Positions 16,321 to 24,604 of a stretch of 64,000 bases of DNA are shown in pieces. The stretch comes from Bacteroidota bacterium. Its GTDB lineage: Bacteria > Bacteroidota > Bacteroidia > UBA8524. The position numbers and the translations under genes are program-made. The notes beneath the pieces are model-generated. The model was not told the DNA's origin, did no database searches, and worked only from the letters and a program-made list of their open reading frames with translations. The first letter of the stretch is position 1. Every line of letters begins with the position of its first letter. Location of the stretch: NCBI GenBank assembly GCA_016124735.1, contig WGMZ01000007.1:1-64000 (forward strand), given 5' to 3'.

Positions 16321-17916
16321 ATGAAGAAAATTATTTGGATACTTATAGGACTCATGCCGTTGTTTTCTGCTGCACAGGAGAAAACAACAGAAGTAGAATC
16401 GGATTTAGATGAGGTTACCTTGTTTTTACAAGGAGCCCAGGTAACACGTAAAGCATCTACTCCCGTTCCGCAGGGTATTTCGCGCCTGGTATTTACCGGA
16501 ATTACCAACCAACTGGATCCGAACAGCATTCGTGTTTCTGCCTCAAAGAATGTTGTTATCCTTTCAGTGACGGGTAACAACGCCGTATTAAATAATCCGC
16601 GCAAAGCTCCCATCATCCGCATGTTGGAAGACAGCTTAAAATGGGTGGAATACGAATTGGAAAAAGAGTGGAATACCCATTACGTTTTGGAACAGCAGGA
16701 ATCCCTGCTTCTCACCAATAAAGACTTGAAAGGCGACAAAGGACTTATTCTTATTGACCTGGAGGATGCGTTAATCATCTACCAAAAACAATTGGCTCAG
16801 ATCAAACAAGGAGAATTGGACTCAAAAATGAGAGAGCAAAGTCTCAATGAAAGAAAATATCAGCTCCAAAGACAGCTCAATGAATTCCGTAAAAGCAATA
16901 TGCAACCAAGCTATGAGGTGGTAGTGACTGTTTCGGCCGCCAAGTCAAGCCTGATGGAAACCCTTTCGCTTACTTATTTTGTGCAAAACGCGACTTGGAT
17001 ACCCAATTACGATTTGCGTGTAGATGATTTAAAAAAACTGGTGAAGCTGCATTATAAGGCGGATATCTACAACAATACCGGAGAGAATTGGGACAACGTG
17101 AAACTAACTTTATCTTCTGGAAACCCAAATTTAGGAGGTGTGCCTCCCGTCTTGGTTTCGCAGATTTTAAGTTTTGAAGCGCCACGTACGAAGGACGGGT
17201 ATAACGAAGGGTTACAATACGACAAAAAAAAATTGAGTAATAATGTTTATTATGAGGATTTAGGAGATCAGGCTCCGCCTGCACCAATAGCCAACTTTGA
17301 CCAAAAGAATACCAGCTTTCAATTTGCTATTCCGGCCCGCATGAAAGTTGTGGCTAACAACCAGGCGCAGAATGTAGACCTCACGCAATTCGATCTGAAT
17401 GGTAGTTTTCGTTATTTCGCTGTACCCAAAATAGAAGAAGATGCGTTCCTTACCTCCCGGGTTACGGGTTGGGAAGCGCTGAACCTGCTCATCGGTGAAG
17501 CCAATATCTATTTCGAAGGAACTTTTATGGGGAAAACGCTCATTGATCCGAGTGTAACGAAGGATACCCTTTCTGTTTCGCTGGGCAGGGACAAAGGTGT
17601 GCTCGTGAAACGCGAGAAGCTGAAGGATTTCTGTAGCAGTAATTTTAGTGGTTCGAAGAAGAAGGATGTGTTGGTTTATGAAATCACGGTGAAGAACAAC
17701 AAGAAGGAAGCTGTTGATATTCAGATCCAGGATCAAATTCCGGTGGCATCGAATAAAGAGATTGATGTAGAAGTAGTGAACAATAGCGGAGCAACCTATA
17801 TTGATAACAGCGGAAAACTCATCTGGACTAAAACGCTGGCTCCGGGAGAGACGCAGAAAATCAGAATTGAATATGAGGTGCGATATCCCAAAGACAAAGT
17901 CATCTCAGGACTATAA
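16321..17916 (+). CDS. DUF4139 domain (mucoidy inhibitor MuiA-like) protein
   Basis: The 531-residue secreted protein begins with a signal peptide (ending FSAAQ), then a DUF4140 domain (VTLFLQGAQVTRKA, residues 30-130), a coiled coil of Gln- and Glu-rich helices (130-200), and a DUF4139 beta-rich region that includes the LTYFVQNATWIPNYDLR and LSSGNPNLGG motifs and ends with an EYEVRYPKDK strand. The family is widespread in Bacteroidota; the mucoidy-inhibitor name comes from a weak historical link. It is the last gene of a plus-strand run and is followed by a shared terminator. Confidence 0.9.
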   Translation: MKKIIWILIGLMPLFSAAQEKTTEVESDLDEVTLFLQGAQVTRKASTPVPQGISRLVFTGITNQLDPNSIRVSASKNVVILSVTGNNAVLNNPRKAPIIRMLEDSLKWVEYELEKEWNTHYVLEQQESLLLTNKDLKGDKGLILIDLEDALIIYQKQLAQIKQGELDSKMREQSLNERKYQLQRQLNEFRKSNMQPSYEVVVTVSAAKSSLMETLSLTYFVQNATWIPNYDLRVDDLKKLVKLHYKADIYNNTGENWDNVKLTLSSGNPNLGGVPPVLVSQILSFEAPRTKDGYNEGLQYDKKKLSNNVYYEDLGDQAPPAPIANFDQKNTSFQFAIPARMKVVANNQAQNVDLTQFDLNGSFRYFAVPKIEEDAFLTSRVTGWEALNLLIGEANIYFEGTFMGKTLIDPSVTKDTLSVSLGRDKGVLVKREKLKDFCSSNFSGSKKKDVLVYEITVKNNKKEAVDIQIQDQIPVASNKEIDVEVVNNSGATYIDNSGKLIWTKTLAPGETQKIRIEYEVRYPKDKVISGL

Positions 17917-17920
17917 ACAG

Positions 17921-17946
17921 AAAAAGCCGCGATATGCGGCTTTTTT
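17921..17946. terminator. Bidirectional intrinsic terminator
   Basis: AAAAAGCCGC-GATAT-GCGGCTTTTTT forms a 5-bp GC stem extended by A/T pairs. T-tracts appear on both strands, so it can end the DUF4139 transcript (plus) and the convergent small membrane protein transcript (minus). Confidence 0.9.
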
Positions 17947-17965
17947 CTTTATTAATTCTTGGCTA

Positions 17966-18220
17966 TCACATTCCTCCGTGTTGACTCCCGGCGGCCATAA
18001 AGGCCACTCCGAGCATCACGAAAAGGATGAAGTACAATACAACACCGATTGCAATCATAATCAATGCTGCCTTTGCCCAATTCGCTTTATTTGGGTTGCC
18101 TCCATCGCTAAAGGCCCAAACAAATAACATAATAAATCCTACCAGAGGGATAGCGGTAATTAAAAGGGTGATGACCCAGTCTTTGACACTCATTACCGAG
18201 GCGTTGTTTTCATTTTCCAT
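17966..18220 (-). CDS. Small two-TM membrane protein
   Basis: The 84-residue product has two membrane helices (VITLLITAIPLVGFIMLFVWAF and AALIMIAIGVVLYFILFVMLGVAF) joined by a polar loop with GGNPNKANWAK, and a short Gly- and His-containing tail. The VKDW...FVWAFS...NPNKxNWAKA pattern recurs in small conserved membrane proteins of Bacteroidota and Firmicutes (recalled pattern, no name available). It is convergent with the DUF4139 gene and separated from the VOC gene by 97 bp. The function is unknown. Confidence 0.75.
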   Translation of the reverse strand: MENENNASVMSVKDWVITLLITAIPLVGFIMLFVWAFSDGGNPNKANWAKAALIMIAIGVVLYFILFVMLGVAFMAAGSQHGGM

Positions 18221-18317
18221 AGGTTCTTTTTTTTAACAATATAGGAAAATTTAAATACTCAAACCTCTGATTCTGAGATGAACCAGGAATTTAGGGTGAA
18301 ATAACGAATACGAAGTA

Positions 18318-19361
18318 TTAATCGTTCACACGGTTCAGGCCCATTGCCTTAATCATCCAATTCGGTAAAGGTTTTGGGTCTTTCTTGTCTTTCAATGTAA
18401 TGTACCAACCCAACTTCTTAAGGACTGGTACACGGTGCGTTTGAACGAATTCAATCCAAAATCCATCCGGATCCTCGATATAGGAAAATCTTCCTGCTGC
18501 TTCGCCCATGTCGAAAGAATTGGCGCTGTCTATGGTAAATGGATATCCGATACTGCTTAGACGCTCCTTCAGGGCATCCATATTGATGGTGTCGAAGCAT
18601 ACATGGATATAACCCAGATCGCCCCAGAACCGGTTCTCAAATATTTTTCTTCCGGGTCCTTCCAGATTTTGCACCAGTTCCACGTCGATATGTCCCAACA
18701 ATTTGCTAAAGGCTCCGATACTTTTTTGCGCTTTTCGCAGCAATACCCGACGGAATTTACCCGAACCCAAATCTGAAAATTCACCGCTTTGGTCGTAAAC
18801 CACCTGATCGAAACCCAACCCTTTGGTATATAGGGTCATGCTTTTATCAATGTCGCTTACGCCCATGATTACGCCACAAACACCTCCGGTCATTTGGGTG
18901 CGTTGGCTAAACCAGGAATATCCTTTCACCACCTGAAACAGGTTTCCCCAAGGGTCTTTTACCCAAAAGGTATCTTGTCCGGAGGGGTCTTTCATCAACT
19001 CTGAAAGTCCTTCGGTTTTAGCAGCTTTCAATTGCTGGTGAACATACGCCACGTTGCGCGCTTTCATTTTCACTGCATTGATGCCTAAATCGCCAAAACC
19101 TGGAACGAAATCGGGTCCCTCCGGTTTGCGGCTTTTAAAGCTCCAGATTTCAAAACCACCGCCGCCATTCATATTCAGGGCCAACACAGCCTGGCGGGAA
19201 TGTACTTCTCCTCCTGTATATTGAGTCATTAATGGCGCCGGGGCGGCATCATCAAAAACCGGAACATCCATTCCGAAGGTTTTTCTGTACCATTTCCAAT
19301 TCGCATAGACATCCTCACATCCGATACCTACCTGTTGTATTCCGCTGATGACTTCGTTCAT
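18318..19361 (-). CDS. Two-domain VOC (glyoxalase/dioxygenase fold) protein
   Basis: The 347-residue protein holds two vicinal-oxygen-chelate modules, residues 5-145 (IQQVGIGCEDVYANWKWYRKTFG ... LFQVVKGYSW) and 155-310 (GVCGVIMGVSDIDKSMTLYTKGLGF ... FWIEFVQTHRV). The metal-ligand His/Glu pattern seems complete in the second module (HVCFD, EFVQ). Its ATG overlaps the stop of the SDR gene (ATGA), so the two are coupled, which suggests a short pathway for a small aromatic or lipid compound. The exact reaction cannot be named. Confidence 0.85.
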   Translation of the reverse strand: MNEVISGIQQVGIGCEDVYANWKWYRKTFGMDVPVFDDAAPAPLMTQYTGGEVHSRQAVLALNMNGGGGFEIWSFKSRKPEGPDFVPGFGDLGINAVKMKARNVAYVHQQLKAAKTEGLSELMKDPSGQDTFWVKDPWGNLFQVVKGYSWFSQRTQMTGGVCGVIMGVSDIDKSMTLYTKGLGFDQVVYDQSGEFSDLGSGKFRRVLLRKAQKSIGAFSKLLGHIDVELVQNLEGPGRKIFENRFWGDLGYIHVCFDTINMDALKERLSSIGYPFTIDSANSFDMGEAAGRFSYIEDPDGFWIEFVQTHRVPVLKKLGWYITLKDKKDPKPLPNWMIKAMGLNRVND

Positions 19362-20149
19362 CCGTTTGCTTTTAGTGATGCTGTTATTTTATAAAAGAGG
19401 GGAGGACAGTACTTGTAGAAAGCATATAAGATGAGTTCTTTCCGTCCGATTAAAACTATCTTTTTTCTTTTGGCCACAGTTCGTAAAACCTTTTGTGCGC
19501 AAAGCTTGGCCGGCATTCCTTCTTGCTGTGCTTTATCCAGAACCGAATGGCGACTTCCATCACCGTGCAGTGCGTGGAAGGAAATATTACTTTGAATTCG
19601 ACCGGGGAATATCATCGTGATGGCAATGTCGGGTTTCTCCAACTGCCAGCTTTCAAAATACCCTTTGATAGCGTGCTTGCTTGCCGCATAGGTGCTTCGT
19701 TCCATAAAACCGAACAAACCACTCAGGCTTGAAATGATTACGATTTGTCCGTTTTTCTGTAAACGGGGATACATCACCTTACTCAGGTGGACCGGAGCGA
19801 AATAATTGACCTCCATGATTCGTCTCTCCACATCTTCACTGGTTTCCATCACCAATGAACGTTGAGAAATTCCGGCATTATTTATCAGGATATCAATCTT
19901 CCAATCGTGCTTGTCAATTTCTTCTCCCAACCGCCTCACCTGATCCCGATTGGTTACATCCAATTCGACACAGAGCACATCTTTGGCGCCTAATAACCTG
20001 CAGGCATTGGCCACTCGCTGGAGTTCCTCCATTCGCCGCGCAGCCAGAATCAATACTGCCTTTGCTGCGGCCATTTCCAGGGCAATTGCTTCTCCGATGC
20101 CGGAAGAGGCGCCTGTAATTAAAACGACTTTGTTCAGGTAGTAATTCAC
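19358..20149 (-). CDS. Short-chain dehydrogenase/reductase
   Basis: This is a classical SDR with the NAD(P)-binding TGASSGIG motif at about residues 12-19, the NNAG motif (LINNAGIS), active-site Ser in IISSLSG and YAASK. No in-frame ATG precedes the nucleotide motif; the GTG at 20149 gives MNYYLNKVVLITGASSGIG, the usual SDR spacing, and a TTG at 20158 is the alternative. The C-terminal hydrophobic stretch (ELILYAFYKYCPPLFYKI) suggests membrane association, as in DHRS7-like enzymes. It is coupled to the VOC gene. Confidence 0.88.
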   Translation of the reverse strand: MNYYLNKVVLITGASSGIGEAIALEMAAAKAVLILAARRMEELQRVANACRLLGAKDVLCVELDVTNRDQVRRLGEEIDKHDWKIDILINNAGISQRSLVMETSEDVERRIMEVNYFAPVHLSKVMYPRLQKNGQIVIISSLSGLFGFMERSTYAASKHAIKGYFESWQLEKPDIAITMIFPGRIQSNISFHALHGDGSRHSVLDKAQQEGMPAKLCAQKVLRTVAKRKKIVLIGRKELILYAFYKYCPPLFYKITASLKANG

Positions 20150-20186
20150 AAGCTGCAAGATTACAATTTTCTACCTGTCCCGACAA

Positions 20187-20780
20187 TCAGGAGCGATGCA
20201 TTTGTTTTCTCAACCAACGATTTCCATAGTAGCAAAGCACGGCCGAGCCGGTTCCAATGAGGGCTCCGCCTATCACATCTCCAGGATAATGCACACCCAG
20301 ATGCATGCGGGAATAGGCCGATAATCCGGCCCAGGCATATGCCGGCACGGCAACATACCATTTGGGAAACAACAAGGTGAGGCAGGTAGCTGTCATAAAA
20401 GCATTGGAGCTATGTGCTGAAGGAAAGGAGTAGGGGCCCGTTTGAACAACTGCCTGAATATCCGGATGAGCGGCGTAAGGACGTTCTCTTTTTACGGCAA
20501 GTTTCAAGACCAAAGAAATTCCACTGTTCACTACTATTCCGCCTGCACAGATCCATGCTTTCTCTCTGACTTTAGCATCATCTTTTAAATAGGAATATGC
20601 CAGCAGGCTGGCAGGAGTCAACAAAGTAATTGGTGAAACACTGGCTGACACACCCTTAAAAAATGGGTCCAGATGGATGTTTCGGTGCACATTTACTCTT
20701 TGAAGAAATGCATAACCCGCCTGTGCATGAAGGATAGAACAAATAGAAATGAGACTAAGTAAAAGGAATGCTTTGCGCAT
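20187..20780 (-). CDS. PAP2 family membrane phosphatase
   Basis: The 197-residue protein has a signal-like start and the three PAP2 motifs: KLAVKRERPY (KxxxxxxRP), PSAHSSNAF (PSGH variant) and SRMHLGVHYPGDVIGG (SRxxxxxHxxxD). It is thus a phosphatidic-acid or undecaprenyl-pyrophosphate phosphatase type enzyme with its active site in the periplasm. The ATG at 20780 is preferred to an upstream TTG. It lies 37 bp before the SDR gene on the same strand. Confidence 0.9.
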   Translation of the reverse strand: MRKAFLLLSLISICSILHAQAGYAFLQRVNVHRNIHLDPFFKGVSASVSPITLLTPASLLAYSYLKDDAKVREKAWICAGGIVVNSGISLVLKLAVKRERPYAAHPDIQAVVQTGPYSFPSAHSSNAFMTATCLTLLFPKWYVAVPAYAWAGLSAYSRMHLGVHYPGDVIGGALIGTGSAVLCYYGNRWLRKQMHRS

Positions 20781-20845
20781 GGTCAAAGATACCAAGCTTT
20801 AACTGGATAGGGAATTCAGAAATTCTTTCGGATTTCATTTTCCAG

Positions 20846-20877
20846 TTTGGCAATAATTATTCTTCGGCTTACATTTG
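20846..20877 (+). promoter_or_regulatory. Promoter of tRNA-Arg (Bacteroidota type)
   Basis: TTTG at 20846-20849 and TACATTTG at 20870-20877 are separated by 20 bases, matching the Bacteroidota housekeeping consensus TTTG/TTG - about 19-21 - TAnnTTTG exactly. The mature tRNA begins 17 bases after the -7 element. Confidence 0.85.
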
Positions 20878-20894
20878 CAGCCCTTACAAGGAAT

Positions 20895-20968
20895 GCACCC
20901 ATAGCTCAGCTGGATAGAGCAACTGCCTTCTAAGCAGTAGGTCACAGGTTCGAATCCTGTTGGGTGTA
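20895..20968 (+). tRNA. tRNA-Arg (anticodon TCT)
   Basis: A full cloverleaf can be drawn in 74 nt: acceptor GCACCCA/TGGGTGT (first pair G-U), D arm GCTC...GAGC, anticodon stem ACTGC/GCAGT with loop CTTCTAA (anticodon TCT at 20929-20931), a five-base variable loop, and T arm ACAGG-TTCGAAT-CCTGT. The discriminator is A20968 and the 3' CCA is not encoded. It decodes AGA. Confidence 0.97.
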
Positions 20969-20970
20969 CA

Positions 20971-20994
20971 AAGCGGCTTTTGCCGCTTTTTTAT
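20971..20994 (+). terminator. Terminator of the tRNA-Arg gene
   Basis: AAGCGGC-TTTT-GCCGCTT followed by a T-run begins two bases after the discriminator base. Confidence 0.9.
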
Positions 20995-21078
20995 TTTAAA
21001 ACGAGTAATTGGTCGTTTATTTTTCAGCTTGCAGAAATAAATTCGCTGAAATTCGATATTTTTAAACAATCTGCTTTC

Positions 21079-21546
21079 ATGGGTATTCTTATTGATCGAA
21101 CCAATGCGGAAGATTCTCGCATTCTGGACTTAGTCCGTTTGCTGGATACTGAGCTCTCCGAATACGACGGGGATCAACACGCATTTTATGATCAGTTCAA
21201 TCAGCTACATACTATCCAATACGTGGTATTATTAAGCGGAGATGATCGCCCCATATCCTGCGGAGCCTTGCGACTGTATGATGATTTCTCGATGGAGATT
21301 AAGCGCATGTACACCTTGCAGGATGAGCGTAGAAAGGGCTACGCTAAGCGTGTGTTGCAGGAACTGGAAAACTGGACCAGTGAGATGGGTTACACGCGAT
21401 GTCTGCTCGAGACGGGTTCGAAACAAAAGGAAGCGGTGGCACTGTACCAGAATTTAGGCTATAAGCAAATAGCCAATTATGGACCTTACAAGAATGTGAG
21501 CAACAGTATTTGCTTTGAGAAGAAATTCCTGAATGGATTACGTTAA
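21079..21546 (+). CDS. GNAT family N-acetyltransferase
   Basis: The 155-residue product has the GNAT strand-helix order: a central IKRMYTLQDERRKGYAKRVLQELE segment with the acetyl-CoA loop R-R-K-G-Y-A, then CLLETGSKQKEAVALYQNLGYKQIANYGPY. This C-terminal pattern is typical of a large subgroup of amino-group acetyltransferases. The ATG at 21079 (MGILIDRTNAED) is chosen because upstream codons overlap the tRNA terminator. It is a single gene followed by element copy B. Confidence 0.9.
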   Translation: MGILIDRTNAEDSRILDLVRLLDTELSEYDGDQHAFYDQFNQLHTIQYVVLLSGDDRPISCGALRLYDDFSMEIKRMYTLQDERRKGYAKRVLQELENWTSEMGYTRCLLETGSKQKEAVALYQNLGYKQIANYGPYKNVSNSICFEKKFLNGLR

Positions 21547-21552
21547 GATTAA

Positions 21553-22053
21553 ATGAGTCTCTGTTTCTAAACTATTTCGTATTTCAGAGAATAACGATCT
21601 ACCTTTCTTTTGTTTGTGTTCATTTTGTCTTGATACAAAATGAACCAAAAAATCAAGGCCAAAATATGCTTCTCTGCTCTCTGTTTTTTTCTTAACGGTC
21701 GGCCATTGCATCTGGCCTCCCTAAAAAAAACATCACGCCAACGCGCGGCCCGCATTTTGGCCAGCCCGCCCGCATGAAGTTTATCAATATCCAACAGAAT
21801 GAAATGTTAACTTAAGCTGGCGTCAGCAATAGGCGCCTGGCTTCCGTCCCGAATTTGTCGGGAGGGTACCCGCTGCCTGACGGAGCGGATATCCCGCACG
21901 TGCGGGATAGCGGAGGAAGGCTTAGCGGGTCATTGAGGAAGCAAGCGCGATTTTTTTCTTCCTTTTTTTTAAAAAAAAGGAAATAGAAAGAAGGATAAAT
22001 GGATTGATGAATCCTTTAATAAAAAGGTTTTGTGGTAAACACATGAATACACA
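21553..22053 (+). repeat. Interspersed intergenic element, copy B (full length)
   Basis: About 500 bp fill the gap between two convergent genes. The order is left end ATGAGTCTCTGTTTCTA, ATCAAGGCCAAAATATG block, TTTTTTTCTT (21684), a GC-rich core with GGTCGGCC and CGCCAACGCGCGGCCCGC, then GGCGTCAGCAATAGGCGCC paired with CTGACG, a hairpin TCCCGA/TCGGGA, a perfect 20-bp palindrome at 21890-21909, GAGGAAGCAAGCGCG, a second TTTTTTTCTT (21951), the A/T hairpin and the right end. No ORF in it looks coding. Confidence 0.9.
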
Positions 22054-22064
22054 TGTTATATCAT

Positions 22065-23048
22065 CTAAAAAAGAAGAGGCAATCCAAGGGCCAGCACCCC
22101 AAAGAAGAGCAAATAAAAAACAAGTCCGAATACCAATCCTTTCTTTCCCGATTTCAGCAGTTCACGAAAACGTATTTTCATTCCAATGGCCACCATGGCT
22201 ATAGTCAATATGAATTCTCCGCTTAATTTGGCATTGTCCAAAAAGATCTCTGGCAGATCAATCAAACTGTTGATTAAAGTGATGAGTAAAAAGCCAAGGA
22301 GGTACCAGGGAAGTTTAAACTTGAATGAAGTGGTGCTTACGGATGATTTATGCATTAAAAACTGCATCCATACCAAGGCAGGAGAAAGCAATGCAATGCG
22401 CGCCAGTTTGATGGTAACACTCAATTCTCCGACTTCCTGTCCCATGGAATATCCAGCTCCGGCTACATTACCCACCGCATGCAAACTTCCTCCAACCAAT
22501 AATGCGGCTTTTTCGGGATTCAGCAGCAAAGGCACAAGTGAAATGGGCAGAACCAACATAAAGAGGGTTCCGAGAAGATTGATTACAGCCATGGAAATAC
22601 CGGTGTCTTCCTGACTGGCATTTATTTGAGGCGCAAGGGCGGCGATGGCTGAACTACCACAAATCAAAGTTCCGAAACTGATCAGAATTCCGGATTGTCC
22701 GGGACACTTCATTCTTTTCGATAAGGCAACGCCAACCGCCATCATGAGTGCCATCACGATGACTAAAAATAAAAATGTCTTCCAGCCAATGGCGCCGATG
22801 TGGCGGTAATCAATGCTGAAAGACAGAAATAAGATAGCAATTTCAAGTCCTTTCCCCGAGATGAGTTTAATACCCGGTGAAAAGACAGGGGAGAAAGTAA
22901 AAAGGTTCGCTAACAGAATTCCGAACAGCAGCCCCAGGATGACTTCGTTCGCAAATGGAATAAGGGGAGCATTGATCCATCCCAAAACGCCAACGAGGCT
23001 TACCAGGGTTATTCCCGGGACGTGCTGTCGAATTTCTTTGTAGGTCAT
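22065..23048 (-). CDS. YeiH/UPF0324 family putative sulfate exporter
   Basis: The 327-residue polytopic membrane protein has about ten hydrophobic segments and the family hallmarks GLLFGILLANLF near residue 40, SGILISFGTLICGSSAIAALAP near residue 118, and VGGSLHAVGNVAGAG near residue 195. Related proteins are annotated as sulfate or sulfite exporters of the inner membrane. The start codon overlaps the stop of a periplasmic rhodanese lipoprotein (TAATG), which supports a role in sulfur-compound handling. Substrate evidence for the family is limited. Confidence 0.9.
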   Translation of the reverse strand: MTYKEIRQHVPGITLVSLVGVLGWINAPLIPFANEVILGLLFGILLANLFTFSPVFSPGIKLISGKGLEIAILFLSFSIDYRHIGAIGWKTFLFLVIVMALMMAVGVALSKRMKCPGQSGILISFGTLICGSSAIAALAPQINASQEDTGISMAVINLLGTLFMLVLPISLVPLLLNPEKAALLVGGSLHAVGNVAGAGYSMGQEVGELSVTIKLARIALLSPALVWMQFLMHKSSVSTTSFKFKLPWYLLGFLLITLINSLIDLPEIFLDNAKLSGEFILTIAMVAIGMKIRFRELLKSGKKGLVFGLVFYLLFFGVLALGLPLLF

Positions 23049-23470
23049 TAACGCTTAACAGGGCCGTTCCACGCGCTAATTCCTCCAAGGAGGTTGTACA
23101 CATGCGTGAATCCTGCTTGCTCCATCATTTGGGCAGCACGACTACTTCGTCCTCCAGAATGACAGTAGAGCAGGTAAGTTTTATTTTTATCCAACTTGGA
23201 TATTCCTGAGGCAAAATCACCATTGAAATCAATGAACAAGTCGGCGCCATCAATGTATCCGCCGCTTACCTCCCCAGGAGTTCGCACGTCAATCATCAAG
23301 ATGCTGCTGTCATTTAGCATTGGCATTGCCTGCTCCTGAGTGACGTTCTCAACCACAGGCTTTTGCTGTTGTTCTCCCTCATGTTGCTTTTCACTTCCCT
23401 GTCCGGGATTACCGCATGCAGAAAATACCAGCGCTGGAATTAATCCAGCCATTACAATAAATTTTTTCAT
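23048..23470 (-). CDS. Rhodanese-domain lipoprotein
   Basis: The 140-residue lipoprotein (lipobox FSAC near residue 19) has a short Gln-rich linker and one rhodanese domain. The active-site loop is CHSGGRSSRA, with the catalytic Cys after LLY; SILMIDVRTPGEVSGGYIDGA is the N-terminal CH2A-like region. It would transfer sulfane sulfur, or bind thiols, in the periplasm. It is translationally coupled to the YeiH exporter gene. Confidence 0.93.
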   Translation of the reverse strand: MKKFIVMAGLIPALVFSACGNPGQGSEKQHEGEQQQKPVVENVTQEQAMPMLNDSSILMIDVRTPGEVSGGYIDGADLFIDFNGDFASGISKLDKNKTYLLYCHSGGRSSRAAQMMEQAGFTHVYNLLGGISAWNGPVKR

Positions 23471-23541
23471 TTTTTTAAGCTTAGAACAAAGCTATTCTTC
23501 ATTCAACACTTCTTTTGTGATGCAAGTCACCTAAAAAATGT

Positions 23542-24567
23542 TTACTGATAGACTCCAAACCAAAAATCGTGCGGATATTTTTTCAGAAACAAATCTTCCT
23601 CCTGAAATAATAGCTCGAGCCAATGCCGGGTTTCCTGAATATCATCTAAAAAATGATGTGAGATGTCTTTAAGTAGTGGATGAAGTATTGATCCTCCAAA
23701 GCCTCGTTCATAAACTGGTTTATAGTATTGATGGAGTAATGGGAGTATTTTAGATGATTCCACCGACTCCGATGGGTCGCTCAAAAGAGTGCGCCAGATG
23801 CCAGGTCGGTAAATCCTTTTTTTGATCCCATTTCCCATCACGAATGTTCGCCGTTCCCCGGGAAGCTTTTTTAACGTATCGCGACCATACCTGCGCTGAG
23901 CACGGGTCCACATCATCCGGTCAGGTCCAACATATTCGTGAATAATTAGTATTCCTTCGGGATTTAATTTCCTTTTGATCGCAGGGATGACATGATCCAG
24001 ATTTTTGAAGTGATGCAGGGAAGAATAAAAGAAGATGATATCATAACTCGTATCTTCCTGCATCCAGGAATAGAAATCTTTGACTTGATAATTGACTTTC
24101 CCGGGATTGTTCTCGCGTGCTTTGGCGATGCTCGCTTCGCTGATGTCGAATGCGTCGATTCGTGTGATTTCCGGAAAGGGAACAAAAAAACGTTCATGCG
24201 ATCCTGTGCCGCACCCGGGAGAGGCCATGCTGAGATCTGTCTTTCCAAGAAGAAATAAGTCATGCACCAAATCCGGATAGGAAGGGGAACGACCATCTGT
24301 TATTTTTTCTTCCCATCTTTTGCGCACTGCTGGTACGTTCCACCAATTGGATGGAGGCAACTCAGTTCGGTCCCAGTTCGCCGCAACCTTCCTTGCATTC
24401 GACCAAAAGAAACGTCCGAGAACATGCCGGCCCTTGAAACGAAATTTTCGATACAAATCAGCCAAATCGCCAATGCTCAGGTATGTTTTCATCCTGCAAA
24501 CTTCCGCAATTCTGGTTTGCTGGTCTAAATAATTTGATAAAACCCATGGTTTATCCATTTTTTTCAT
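23542..24567 (-). CDS. Class I SAM-dependent methyltransferase
   Basis: The 341-residue protein has a 95-residue N-terminal helical region, then motif I LSMASPGCGTGSHERFF, the acidic IDAFDIS strand, YDIIFFYSSLHHF and the LNPEGILIIHEYVGPDRMMW strand of a Methyltransf_11-like fold. The extended C-terminus with R- and P-rich segments is not recognised. It is divergent from the binding-protein-like gene, with 37 bp between the start codons. Substrate unknown. Confidence 0.88.
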   Translation of the reverse strand: MKKMDKPWVLSNYLDQQTRIAEVCRMKTYLSIGDLADLYRKFRFKGRHVLGRFFWSNARKVAANWDRTELPPSNWWNVPAVRKRWEEKITDGRSPSYPDLVHDLFLLGKTDLSMASPGCGTGSHERFFVPFPEITRIDAFDISEASIAKARENNPGKVNYQVKDFYSWMQEDTSYDIIFFYSSLHHFKNLDHVIPAIKRKLNPEGILIIHEYVGPDRMMWTRAQRRYGRDTLKKLPGERRTFVMGNGIKKRIYRPGIWRTLLSDPSESVESSKILPLLHQYYKPVYERGFGGSILHPLLKDISHHFLDDIQETRHWLELLFQEEDLFLKKYPHDFWFGVYQ

Positions 24568-24604
24568 TCCCCGTTTACGACATTTGAACTCTCAAATCCT
24601 GGCT

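Noticed and set aside
21553-22053. Insertion sequence with transposase
   Set aside because: No ORF of transposase size or motif and no terminal inverted repeats with target duplication were seen in any of the element copies.
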